Below are positions 53,633 through 64,000 of a stretch of DNA of 64,000 bases, piece after piece. Each line of letters begins with the position of its first letter. The stretch's first letter is position 1. Position numbers and translations under genes: made by a program. The notes below the pieces were generated by a model, which was given only the letters and a program-made list of their open reading frames with translations, was not told where the DNA came from and ran no database searches. Origin of the DNA: Scylla paramamosain (lineage: Eukaryota; Arthropoda; Malacostraca; Decapoda; Portunidae); assembly GCF_035594125.1 (NCBI RefSeq), contig NC_087181.1, positions 3,053,501 through 3,117,500 on the forward strand. Reading direction: 5' to 3'.

Positions 53633-54190
53633 AAAGCGAAGCAGTCGAAGGGTTAAGAAGCAAAGCAGTCAAAGGGTTAAGAAGCCAAGCAGTCAAAGGG
53701 TTAAGAAGCCAAGCAGTCGAAGGGTTAAGAAGCAAAGCAGTCAAAGGGTTAAGAAGCCAAGCAGTCGAAGGGTTAAGAAGCGAATTAGTCGAAGGGCTAA
53801 GAAGCGAAGCAGTCGAAGGGTTAAGAGGCGAAGCAGTTGAAGGGTTAAGAAATGAAGCAGTCGAAGGGTTAAGAAGTGAAGCAATCGAAGGGTTGAGAAG
53901 CCAACCAGTCGAAGGGTTAAGAAGCGAAGCAGTCGAAGGGTTAAGAAGTGAAGCAGTCGAAGGGTTAAGAGACCAAGCAGTCGAAGGGTTAAGAAGCAAA
54001 GCAGTGGAAGGGTTAAGAAGCCAAGCAGTCGAAGGGTTAAGAAGCAAAGTAGTCGAAGGATTAAGAAGTGAAGTAGTCGAAGGGTTAAGAAGCAAAGCAG
54101 TCGAAGGGTTAAAAAGTGGAGCAATTGAAGGGTTAAGCAGCAAAGCAGTCGAAGGGTTAAGAAGCGAAGCAGTCGAAGGTTTAAGCAGCA
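53633..54190. repeat. 24-bp minisatellite, about 23 copies
   Basis: The unit is GCAGTCGAAGGGTTAAGAAG plus CRAA (24 bp), with single-base variants (CCAA/CGAA/TGAA, one GGGCTAAG). Because 24 is divisible by three, frames stay open on both strands: an octapeptide RS(K/Q/E)AVEGL on + (53620-54288) and LLNPSTAS-type on - (53613-54203). Each unit contains one TTAA. Openness on several frames and both strands argues against a gene. Confidence 0.95.
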
Positions 54191-54346
54191 AAGCGATGTA
54201 CAAGAATTCACAGGACTCAAAACTATGTATGAAATCCTTAAAGTTCTCAGAAGAAAGAGATGAAAAGAATAGATTTTGGAATTTCTAATATTTGGAGGGC
54301 GGGAAGAAATTACCCTGATTGGTTAGTGATAAAGGTTAATGTACTA

Positions 54347-54363
54347 AACAGTGAAGGGGTTAA
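54347..54363. other. TTAA with adjacent TIR-like sequence
   Basis: ACAGTGAAGGGGTTAA, read in reverse, is TTAACCCCTTCACTGT. It resembles the TTAACCCTTTCAGCAC end of the MITE candidate near 7.9 kb and the reverse of the adjacent 24-bp unit. No partner end was found, so it may be a solo end or a coincidence. Confidence 0.3.
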
Positions 54364-54715
54364 AACACTGACCAGCAGGCGGCGGGATAAGAACCTGCCG
54401 TCCACACGTGATGGCGCTGCTTTCTCACTTACCTCCTTGCTCGGTTGCTTTCTTAAACTTTCTCCCGCTGCGTGTGTCGTGTAGGAAGTCCGCTAACTCG
54501 TGCCTGCGCTGCTCATCTTGTTCTTTCCGGGTTTTGTCGAGTGTCAGTGGTTGCAGGGGTTGGCGCCGCGCACGAGGCTTCTGTTATTGCTGGCTGTTGA
54601 CATTGAGAGGGTAAGGAGAGGCATCGGATGTGATAATTGTAAATGGACGTTGTTGTTCCTTTTTTTTTTATTCCATGTTTTCTTCATGTTTTCTTATTTC
54701 TTGTGTAACGAAAAA
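54364..54715. other. unique DNA
   Basis: No array or supported frame. Moderately GC-rich to 54600 and T-rich after. Confidence 0.35.
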
Positions 54716-54716
54716 A

Positions 54717-54885
54717 ATACTACTACTACTACTACTACTAGAACAACTACAACAAAAACAACTACAACTTCTACAATAATAACAGCAGCAGCAACAACAA
54801 CCATAACAATAGTAACAACAATAGCAGCACCAACTACTACTACTACTACTACTACGACCACCACCACTACCACCCACCACCACCA
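54717..54885. repeat. (CTA)n / (ACA)n / (CAC)n compound array
   Basis: Trinucleotides ACT, ACA, AAC, AGC and CAC succeed each other for about 165 bp, all of the A-C-rich type. This suggests one trinucleotide array that diversified in blocks. Confidence 0.9.
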
Positions 54886-55013
54886 TAATGCAAAGCTAAG
54901 AATGCCATAATCGCTTCAACACCCCCACCACCTCAAGCTCGCACAGACATAATATTATAATACACAGCAATCTTAAATGGAAGTGGGGAATATGAGAGTG
55001 CTGAAGGAGGAGG

Positions 55014-55125
55014 AGACAATAGTAATAGTAATAATAGTTTGACGTTTACAGTGGAGATCGGGGACGTGGAAGCGATGGTGGTGGTAGTAGTAGTGATGGT
55101 GGTGGTGGTGGTAGTGGTGGTGGTA
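55014..55125. repeat. (AGT)/(GGT)n arrays
   Basis: TAGTAATAGTAATAATAG at 55019-55037 and GGTGGTAGTAGTAGTGATGG at about 55077-55122. Confidence 0.85.
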
Positions 55126-55459
55126 TCACTTTTATTTAAGCAATCCTTTGGTGAATAAGTGAGTTGGTCTGTGTGTTGTCTGTTGGACGGGCGCTCTTCT
55201 CTCACTCCCCCCCCTCTCTCTCTCCCTCCCTCTCTCTCCCTCTCTCTTCTTCAAACAACGTCAGTATTCTCTTTGCCTGAATACAACTCACCTACACACC
55301 TCCATCAGCGCCTCCGTCTTTTTAGCGAGGCCTTAAAAGACTCCCTTGAAAGCCTCTCTGCTCTCCTTCTGCACTCCAGAACCGGGAGGGAATGTATGTA
55401 TTATAACAAGAGATGGAGATGTAACGAATTGAAAAGTTTGCCCCACAATACTCAGGCTT

Positions 55460-55899
<440 letters not shown>

Positions 55900-56115
55900 T
55901 CTTCTGCTATATCAATACTCAATTTCAGGGTCAAATTTGTTATGGGTCTAGTTTGGGTCCTTTTATTTTTTGCCCCCACTTCCCGGCAGACTACCAACGT
56001 GAGCTGCGGGAGGGTTACTGCTAATGCTTTCTCGAGGGACCACTAGAGGGCTCTGCTTGTCTCGTTTCTCAAGGGACTGTTTGCAAGCGCCACCAGCTAT
56101 TTTGGCTTTTGAAGT

Positions 56116-56118
<3 letters not shown>

Positions 56119-56202
<84 letters not shown>

Positions 56203-56275
56203 GGTACTTTATTTCTACTTCTCGATCTCTCTGTCTCTTAGTCTAGTTTTCTCTCTGCTTATTCTCCTAGTCTTC

Positions 56276-56364
<89 letters not shown>
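56119..56364. repeat. (GA)n and (CT)n arrays
   Basis: (GA)n occupies about 56119-56198 and (CT)n about 56278-56364, with opposite sense and 80 bp between them. Confidence 0.95.
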
Positions 56365-56367
<3 letters not shown>

Positions 56368-56517
56368 CACATCTTCCGTTTTCGCACTTTTCTATCTTTC
56401 CTGTTTCACTATTTGCTCTTTCTGTATTCCTATCCCTTTGTGTTCTGTTTCTTCTTCCTCTCTCTTATTTTCTCCTGTTTTCTCTTCCTCCTTGCTCCTT
56501 CTGTCTTGCCTCACTCA

Positions 56518-56725
56518 CTTGCTCTCTTTGTCCTCCTCTTTCTCCGTCTTGTCTGTCTCTCTGTCTTCCTCTGTCTTCTTTCTGGTTCTGTCTTCGCATC
56601 CTTCTGCCTTTCTTTACCCACAACTTGCTCTCTTTTTCCTCTTTCTCTGTCTTGTCTGTCTGTCTCTCTGTCTCCTTCTGCCTTCTCTCTTTCTCTCTGC
56701 GTCTGTCCTCGTCGCATCCAGATGT
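56518..56725. repeat. two-copy 106-bp tandem repeat
   Basis: CTTGCTCTCTTTKTCCTC begins copies at 56518 and 56624. Both continue with CTTGTCTGTCTCTCTGTCT, a GTCTTCTTTCT-like block and a TCTTCGCATCC/CCTCGTCGCATCC end. Confidence 0.85.
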
Positions 56726-56936
56726 TCTCTTGTTTTGTTGCGTCGCCTTGTTTTGTTTTTCCAGTTCCTGCTTGCTTGTCCGCATGCCGTGTCGTTGCAT
56801 ATATCCTGCTGCTCCTCCCTGCTTCCATCTGCTCCTGGTCTACTTTGCTTGCATATTTATTCCTTATTTTTTGTCTTAGGTCAGATTCATCCGTTCTCTC
56901 GCGTCCTTGCTGCTGTTTGGGTCTTTGTACCACCTC

Positions 56937-56942
56937 CTGTGT

Positions 56943-56980
<38 letters not shown>

Positions 56981-57330
56981 GTGCGTGTGTGCTCGCTTTT
57001 CCCTCTCCTCTTTCACTGTTCCTCTTACTCTTTTAGTATTCTTGCTTGCTGCCTTATTCATCATTTTCTTCTTCCTGTTCCTTTTCATTCTTCTTCACTC
57101 CTTCTTCGTACTCTTTCACCTCTTCGTCTTGTTCCTTGCTTTACTTACGTCTTCCTTGTTTTCTTCCCTTTTCTCTTCTTCTTCCTCGTCTTTATTCACT
57201 GTCCCTCTCCTACCTCATCCTTACTTTTTTTTCTTCCTTCTTTCACTTCTTCCTATTCACTCATCTACTTCCATCCTGTCTCTCTTCCTCCTCCTCCTCC
57301 TCCTCCTCCTCCTCCTCCTCCTCCTCCTCC
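56937..57330. repeat. (GT)n and (CCT)n arrays
   Basis: (GT)n with CG variants occupies about 56937-56990 and (CCT)n about 57286-57330. Confidence 0.95.
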
Positions 57331-58350
57331 AGAAGCCGTGCACCGTCCTTTGTTGTCTAATGTTCACCCTCCTCCTCTCCATTTTACATTCATTGTGTCT
57401 CATACCTGTCCTCCACCTCCTGGCTGTCCCCTCCTGACCCTTCCTCCTCCTCCCCTTGCCTGTCTCTCCTCCCCTCCTCGCTGTCTTTCATTCCCTGTTT
57501 CCCTTTCTCCTCTCCCTTTCGTTTTCTTTTTGCTCTCCGTTCTCTCTCTGTTCGTTCTCTGTCTCTGCGTTCGCTTTTCCTTTTCCTCTTTTTGCTAATT
57601 TTTTTTTATTTGTGTGTTCTCGTTTCATTTTCTCTCCTCTCTTCTCTTCTCTCCTTTTCATTCCTCTTTTTGTCTTCTCTCTGTCTGTGTTCTCTTTTCT
57701 TTGTCCTTTCATCTTTCTGCTGCTTCTTTCTATTTATTTTTCGTGTTTTCTCTCCTTTCCTCTCCTTTCCTTTCCCTTTCGTTCCTCTTTTTGTCTTCTC
57801 TCTTTCTGTGTTCTCTTTGCTTTCCCTTTCCTCTTTCTCATACCTGTTTATCTTATTTTGCGTGTGTCCTCTTCTCTCCTCGCCTTTTCTCTCTTTTCTT
57901 CTCCCACTTTCGTTTTTTTTTTTTGCTCCTCTGTTTTCTCTCCTATTCTCCTTTCCTCTTTCCGCTTGCTGTTTCTCTTATTTTCCGTCTTTCCTCTTCT
58001 CTCGTTCGCTCTCCGCTTCTATCTCTCCTTACATCTTTTTTCTTTTTTTCCTTTCTCTCTTCGTTCTCTTTCCTTTCTCCTTTCCTATTTTTGCTGCTTG
58101 TTTCTCCTATATTTTGCGCCTTTCCTCTTCTTTTTTCCCCCTCCCCCTGTTCTTTCTCTTCTTTCTCTCCTTCGGGTCTTCTACTCTTCATATTGCTTCT
58201 AATTTTCTCCAGCTTCTCTTATCTCCCCATCCTTCTCCCTGTTTCTCTTCATTCTTCTCCTTCACTCCTTCTTCGTACTCTTTCACCTCTTCGTCTTGTT
58301 TCCTGCTTTACGTAAGTCTTCTTTGTTTTCTTCCCCTTTCTTTTCTTCAC
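57075..58350. repeat. 1166-bp spaced duplication enclosing a ~125-bp degenerate array
   Basis: CACTCCTTCTTCGTACTC with about 110 bp of matching flank occurs at 57097 and 58263. Between them, at 57470-58200, decayed units start near 57592, 57718, 57838, 57964 and 58092 (spacings 126, 120, 126, 128). Each has TGCTGCTTGTTTCTCCTATT-, GYGTTYTCTCTCC- and TTTCCTCTTTC-like blocks in order. The long Ser/Phe/Leu frames here derive from the pyrimidine composition. Confidence 0.75.
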
Positions 58351-58610
58351 CCTTACTTCATTCTTACTTCCTTGCTTTATTTATTTTTTTCCTTTACCAC
58401 ACTCCTACTTTCCTTCGCCTCTTCTTCCTCCTCCATTTTGCATTTCGTTCTGTCACTGCCGTTTCTCCTTTACCCTTTTTTATTCCTCTCTTCACACTCC
58501 CTGTATGTATTCTTTGTCTATCTTTCTAACCCTTTCCCTACTTCCTCCTCTTTTCATTTTGAATTAGATATTTGTACCTAAATAAATATACTGAGAGGTG
58601 CAGAAAGAGA
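58351..58610. other. T/C-rich non-coding DNA
   Basis: No clear array or gene; continues the composition of the preceding array. Confidence 0.35.
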
Positions 58611-58611
58611 T

Positions 58612-58612
<1 letters not shown>

Positions 58613-58659
<47 letters not shown>

Positions 58660-58830
58660 TGTGTGTGTTTAGAGTGGGAGATATGAGTGATGGTGGCGCA
58701 AGTGGTGTAGTAGAGAGAGAGAGAGAGGGAGAGGGAGGCAGTGAGGATATGCATTAGTGAAGTCCTCTATGGAACCACGAGGAGGAGAAGGAATGGAGGA
58801 GGAGGAGGAGGAGGGGAGAGAGTGAAGAAG
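58613..58830. repeat. (GT)n, short (GA)n and (GGA)n
   Basis: (GT)n occupies about 58613-58668, a short GA run about 58711-58728 and (GGA)n about 58780-58815. Confidence 0.9.
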
Positions 58831-59150
58831 GAAGGGAGGAAGGAAGAGAACCGTAAGCCTACTCACACATGTAGTACCGACTGGGTTTTTTTTCATTTAG
58901 TATCCCCTTCTTTTTGTACATTTTCCTGAGATTCCAATCCCTCGTTTTCTTTTTCCCTCAACCCGCCGCCTGAATGGACGTACTCCTCGTGTTTACTTTG
59001 CAAAGAGAGGCGAGTAAAGGTCTCGAGAACATCTACTTTCCGAACTGTAACCCGGAGACCCAGGCTGCCACGGATCCTTGCAGTTGTATTCTTAGACGTT
59101 CTGGCCGCTCTTAAGGACTATTCTTTAAGGGCTACGGGTACAGTTCAGGG
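58831..59150. other. unique DNA
   Basis: Balanced composition and no simple array. TTCTTAGACGTTCTGGCCGC and neighbouring sequence leads into the array that follows and may be its less-repeated edge. Confidence 0.35.
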
Positions 59151-59169
59151 TCCAAAATTTTAAACGTTT

Positions 59170-59930
59170 TGCTCTCTCATTACAGTTATTTTTAGAAGTA
59201 ACTGGAGATTGTTAGTCAGATTCTCATAGGTGTTTTTAAGATAGTTTTTTCAGATAGTCCAGAATTCGTGTTAAACTACGACTGGAATCAACACTTATGA
59301 AAATCGGCGTAACATTCATTAGACCTTGCTGTTTGTATTATTAATAGATTATTAGAGATTATTAGTCAGGTTCTCTTTAGTGTTTTTAACTTAGTCCAAA
59401 ATTCGTGTTACACTACGTACAACTGGAATCACGCATCATTTGAAAATCGACATAACAGTTAAAGATATGATTTGCAGAGGCCACCGGAGATGAATAGTCG
59501 GGTTCTTGTTGGTGTTTTTCACATTGATAGCCAATACTCCAATTTAAATTACAGCTGGAACTACGAAAACACTGTTGAAAGCCGACATAACACCCATTGG
59601 AACCTTTTGCATGTAACATTTTTTTTCTGTCTTTAGAATTATTTCCGAAGGTCATAGGATATAATTAGGCGGATTCTCACGAGTGTTTTCCCATCAGTAA
59701 TTCCCAGTATTTTTTAAATGCTACTGGAGTCACGAAAACATATTGAAAATTAACATAACATCCATTCCAAGCAATAAAGTTCAGCCAAGTAATATGCAGA
59801 AGTGTTTACGAATACGATACTAGGTTCCTCAATGTTTTAACTTATTACTGATGCAGTCTTGTTAACAATCATTAGAATCAGGGAAAAAAAGCCTTGAAAA
59901 CTCACAGTAACTTACACGAGAGTTGTTATG
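59170..59930. repeat. ~135-168-bp degenerate array, five units
   Basis: Five units share, in order, GAGATTATTAGTCAGRTTCT, YAGTGTTTT, TAGTCCAAAATTCGTGTTA (most decayed), ACTACGACTGGAATCACGAA, TGAAAATCGACATAACA and TCCATT. The shared TAAC anchor falls at about 59309, 59452, 59587, 59755 and 59906 (spacings 143, 135, 168, 151). The DNA is not low-complexity, so the shared order is strong evidence of tandem origin. Confidence 0.85.
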
Positions 59931-60063
59931 TAAGTAGCAGAAATAAGACGCCGAAATACTTGAAAATTCTTACCTTAGTAGCGGAGAAAATATAGAAAAG
60001 TTTAAGAATGTGAATTTTAGATGAGAAAGACTGGACAATGGCTGAATGTTTGTGGTTGCTGAC

Positions 60064-60180
<117 letters not shown>

Positions 60181-60279
60181 AGTGTTTGCGCGAACGCTCC
60201 AAGTTTGATTAAGCCAAAGTTGAGTGAGTGCCTTTGTCAGACTGTTATTTCGTATTGCCGCTTCCTCCTGTTGTTACGC

Positions 60280-60454
60280 GTGTTGCTGCTGCTGCTGTTG
60301 TCACAGTTGTCATTAGCATTAGTAGTAGTAGTAGTAGTAGTAGTAGTGTGGTGGTGGTGGTGGTAGTAATAGTAGTAGTAGTAGTAGTAGTAGTAATAGT
60401 TATCATTGTACTAAGAGTAGCAAGAACAAGAGGAATAGATCGAAGAATAGTAAC

Positions 60455-60513
<59 letters not shown>

Positions 60514-60541
60514 AAGCAGTAGTAGTAGTAGTAATAGCAGC

Positions 60542-60601
<60 letters not shown>

Positions 60602-60602
60602 T
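60280..60602. repeat. (AGT)n compound array
   Basis: Three AGT blocks (about 60316-60347, 60368-60395 and 60447-60602) are separated by GGT and by a 55-bp non-repetitive spacer. The last block carries AGA/AGC and AAT interruptions. Confidence 0.95.
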
Positions 60603-60884
60603 ACAGCAAGAAAAACAAAATAACAATACTAACATTAAATTGAATGTACATGTGTGTCTGTTTCTTGAAAAAAATATATCATTCACAAATAAAAATGATA
60701 AGAAAAGCAAAGGTCGAGGGCGAAGACCATTTACGAAGAAAAGTAAAATGAAAATGGAATCTCGGAAATGTATAAGAAAGGAGAGGAGGAAATAAGAATG
60801 TATAAAGGATGAGAGGGAGAAAGAAAGGACGGAGAGGAGGGAGGGAGGGAAAGAATGGAAGTGAGGATGGAGGAAAATGAATGA

Positions 60885-60887
<3 letters not shown>

Positions 60888-60975
<88 letters not shown>

Positions 60976-61066
60976 CACCCACTCACTCACTCGAAAAAAA
61001 AAAGTAAGTGGCTTACAAAAGGAAAACAAAGAAAGGAAAGGAAATACTATAATGTAAACATAAATG

Positions 61067-61148
<82 letters not shown>

Positions 61149-61221
61149 CACATACTGAAAAAAGTGGCTTATGAAAGGAAAACAGGGTGAAAAGGAAAGG
61201 AAATTATATAAACACAAATGA

Positions 61222-61283
<62 letters not shown>
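60888..61283. repeat. three (GA)n arrays with duplicated spacers
   Basis: (GA)n occupies about 60888-60973, 61072-61147 and 61224-61283. Both spacers contain GTGGCTTAYRAAAGGAAAAC, a GGAAAGGAAAT block and ATAAACACAAATGA-like ends (anchors 61009 and 61164). The period is 155 bp. Confidence 0.95.
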
Positions 61284-61287
<4 letters not shown>

Positions 61288-61445
61288 AAGCAGCCTCCTC
61301 AAGTGCGCGACGCAAATTAATGGACTCAAATTCTATTCATCGTGAGCGCCGCGGGGACGTGTGGCGAGGGGAAAGAAAGCGCCCGAGAGATTCTTTAGGC
61401 GGGCGGGGCGAGAGGGCATCGCTGGGCCCTTGCAGAAATCAGGGT

Positions 61446-61504
61446 GGAGGAGGAGGAGGAGGAGGAGGAGGAGGAGGAGGAGGAGGAGGAGGAGGAGGAG
61501 GAGG
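61446..61504. repeat. (GGA)n microsatellite
   Basis: About 19 GGA units. Confidence 0.95.
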
Positions 61505-61509
61505 AATTG

Positions 61510-62110
61510 AATGAAGACCGGACCACGGATGAGGAGAAGAATGAAATGAGAAACCATCGAAGGAAGAGGAGGAATAGGCCGAAAATATGACGAAGTATAA
61601 GGACGAAGGAATAGAAAATCTGACGAAGGATAAGGAAGAATAGACACAAAACCTAACGAAGAATAAGGAAGAATAGAATGAAAACCTGACCAAGGATGAG
61701 GAAGAATAGAATGAGGACCCAACGAAGGAAGAGAAGGAACAGAACAAAAATTCGACCAAGTACTAGGATGAAAACACAGAAAATCTACAGGGATGAGGAG
61801 AAAGAATAGAATGAGGACCCGACGAAGGAAGAAGAGGAATAGAACAAAAATTCGACCAAGTATTAGGATGAAAATACAGAAAATCTAGCGACGGAGAAAA
61901 AAATACGGAAACCCTAACGAAGGAAGGAAGAAGAATAGAAGAAAGACTAAGGACGAGGAACAAGAATAGAATGAGGACATAACCAAGGTAGAGGAGGAAT
62001 AGAACGAAAATTTGATACAGGTGGAGGAGGAATAGAAGGAAAAATCTGACTAAAGACTTGGAAGAAGGAATAGAATGAAAAACCAAGTACGAGGAGAAAT
62101 AGAAGGAAAA
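61510..62110. repeat. ~36-bp purine-rich minisatellite with ~100-bp higher-order repeat
   Basis: GAAGAATAGAATGAGGACC, GACGAAGGAAGAGG and variants recur about every 30-40 bp. A longer block, from GAATAGAATGAGGACCC to ACAGAAAATCTA, is present twice nearly unchanged (61704-61787 and 61804-61890). The - strand Ser/Phe-rich frames (61333-62203) follow the array. Confidence 0.85.
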
Positions 62111-62640
62111 TGAATATAAAGAAATAAAAAAAATGTTAGAAATGAAATGTTTGTAAAAGAATAGAGAAAAATATGAAAAAAATAATAAAGAATTGTGTAG
62201 CAAATAGTTGGGAAAAACAGGCTGAAAGAGAAGAAAGTAATGAAAAAAAATGAAAACTACAAGGAATTAAAAAAAAAATATATGAAAAACTAATTGAAGT
62301 GCTATCTAGTAATAAGGAAACATGACACGAAATAGTGAGAAAAAAATAGAAAAAATAGAAACAAATGAAAAATGCAAGAAATTAAGAATATAAAAAGAAG
62401 AAAAGAGTAAAGCATTGTGTTTTAGTAATGAGAATAATTTCGTTTGGGTAATTGCCTTTGTAGCAATTGTGGTAATATTACGAAAGGAAAAGACGAAAGA
62501 GAAGATGAAGGGAAATTTAAAACATAATAATATATAAAGAAATGAAAAGAATAAAGAGTAAAACTAGGAGTAAGAAGAAAAGTAAGAGGAGAGAGAATAA
62601 TAAGGACTTGATAAATATAGTAATGAATCAAATACCACCA
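62111..62640. other. A-rich DNA
   Basis: GAAAAAAATAGAAAAAATAG, AATGAAAAATGCAAGAAATT and AATGAAAACTACAAGGAATT recur loosely (62240-62400), suggesting an old ~110-bp array. No gene. Confidence 0.3.
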
Positions 62641-62645
62641 ATAAC

Positions 62646-62716
62646 TTAGTAGTATTGGTAGTAGTAGTAGTAGTAGCAGTAGTAATAGTAGTAGTAGTAG
62701 TAGTAGTAGTAGTAGA
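62646..62716. repeat. (AGT)n microsatellite
   Basis: An AGT run with CAG and AAT interruptions. Confidence 0.95.
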
Positions 62717-62927
62717 TAAACCAGTAAAATTTGAGAAAGAATTTGGAAAGTAAAGTGAAAGGAAGGTTTGGAAAGAATAATGTTCAGTTTGTTTTCCCTT
62801 TTTTTTTCTCTCTTCTTAAAAAAAAAATGGAACTTTTCAAGAGACGAGTTAGTGTATACTGTCCCTTCCCTAAACTACCTTTTAAAAATACCCTAGCTTT
62901 TTTTTTCCCCCTGTATTTTTTGTAAAC

Positions 62928-63615
<688 letters not shown>

Positions 63616-63616
63616 T

Positions 63617-63739
<123 letters not shown>

Positions 63740-63924
63740 GGACAACATTTTCCCTCCTGTTCGGACCCTACGTAGGTTTTCATTTTTCAAACTTCTAGTG
63801 TCATTAATAGTGTTCGCAAAACTTCCATTTGTGTTGTAAGTTGCAGACGAAGTAAATTTCCTCGCTCTGCCTCGGGGCTAACTGGAGGTATAATTAATTG
63901 CTCCCGAGTATTTGAGAGCCAGAG

Positions 63925-64000
63925 ATGGAGGAGGAGCAGGAGAACGAGGAGGACGAAGTGGAGGAGGAGGAGGAGGAGGAGGAGGAGGAGGAGGAGGAGG
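63925..64000. repeat. (GGA)n array cut by the window end
   Basis: GGAGGAGCAGGAGAACGAGG passes into pure GGA from about 63958 and runs to the last base, so its length is unknown. Confidence 0.95.

Noticed and set aside
53633..54190. CRISPR-like array
   Set aside because: Contiguous 24-bp units with no spacers and no cas genes.
53620..54288. 222-codon frame with an 8-residue repeat (RSxAVEGL), possible repeat protein
   Set aside because: The 24-bp unit is divisible by three, so openness is automatic. Two other long frames on the opposite strand are open too, and variants between units show no bias to silent changes that I can see.
56024..57598. 524-codon + strand frame, the longest in the window
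   Set aside because: It begins in a (GA)n array (Arg-Glu), then (CT)n (Ser-Leu), then pyrimidine-rich Leu/Ser/Phe/Cys sequence over degenerate repeats. There is no domain, and several other frames are open at the same place.

Overview
This window reads as intergenic or intronic DNA of a eukaryote, most likely a decapod crustacean (crab, shrimp or crayfish). That assignment is inferred from character, not from a marker gene. Long, nearly perfect (CT/GA)n and (CA/GT)n arrays recur every 0.5-2 kb, together with (CCT/AGG)n, (ATT)n, (CTA)n and (GTT)n runs; a tRNA-like SINE head and a TTAA-flanked MITE-like element are also present. There is no prokaryotic gene organisation, operon, Shine-Dalgarno pattern, CRISPR array or phage signature. 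I find no protein-coding gene I can support. Every long open frame either runs through a microsatellite (Ser-Leu, Arg-Glu, Cys-Val, Thr-His or homopolymer 'proteins') or through a short-period minisatellite, and none of the few non-repetitive frames shows a recognisable domain.

Layout. 0-6.3 kb: CT, GT, CCT and ATT arrays, a GC-richer unique block (3.2-3.7 kb), a duplicated ATT+CA module (3.94-4.33 kb) and a strong juxtaposed acceptor/donor site at 5.03 kb. 6.3-12 kb: GA arrays, a piggyBac-like MITE candidate (7.89-8.10 kb), purine-rich minisatellites and a lone TATA/GC-box pair (11.9 kb). 12-18 kb: GA/CT/GT arrays and a CTTGG-type minisatellite (15.35-15.7 kb). 18.05-18.77 kb: a 28-bp satellite carrying a TGAGTCA heptamer in nearly every unit. 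19-28 kb: degenerate ~65-bp arrays, very long CT and CCT tracts, a CAGCCTCTCC-type minisatellite and a possible SINE fragment (25.5 kb). 28-36 kb: degenerate ~130-bp arrays, CT/CA blocks, a second acceptor/donor juxtaposition (34.52 kb) and a tRNA-like SINE head (35.4 kb). 36-46 kb: CT/CCT/CTA arrays, a third acceptor/donor site (41.40 kb) and a CpG-dense unique block (44.8-45.25 kb). 46-54 kb: long CA arrays, several 65-170-bp degenerate arrays and a 24-bp, ~23-copy minisatellite (53.63-54.19 kb). 54-64 kb: CTA/GGT/GT/CT/CA/GA arrays including a 365-bp inverted repeat (55.54-55.90 kb), ~125- and ~150-bp degenerate arrays, and more CT/GA/AGT/AGG arrays to the end.

What ties the window together is tandem duplication at every scale. 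By a hand tally about 10 kb (roughly one sixth) is recognisable microsatellite. Much of the apparently unique DNA between these runs is itself decayed tandem repeat with units of about 60-70 or 105-170 bp. Five pyrimidine-tract/AG|GT sites of varying quality lie on the + strand and none was seen on the - strand. This fits the window lying inside a very long intron of a + strand gene that is removed by recursive splicing. No exon of such a gene is visible, so this stays a hypothesis. All repeat boundaries were read by eye and may be off by a few bases.
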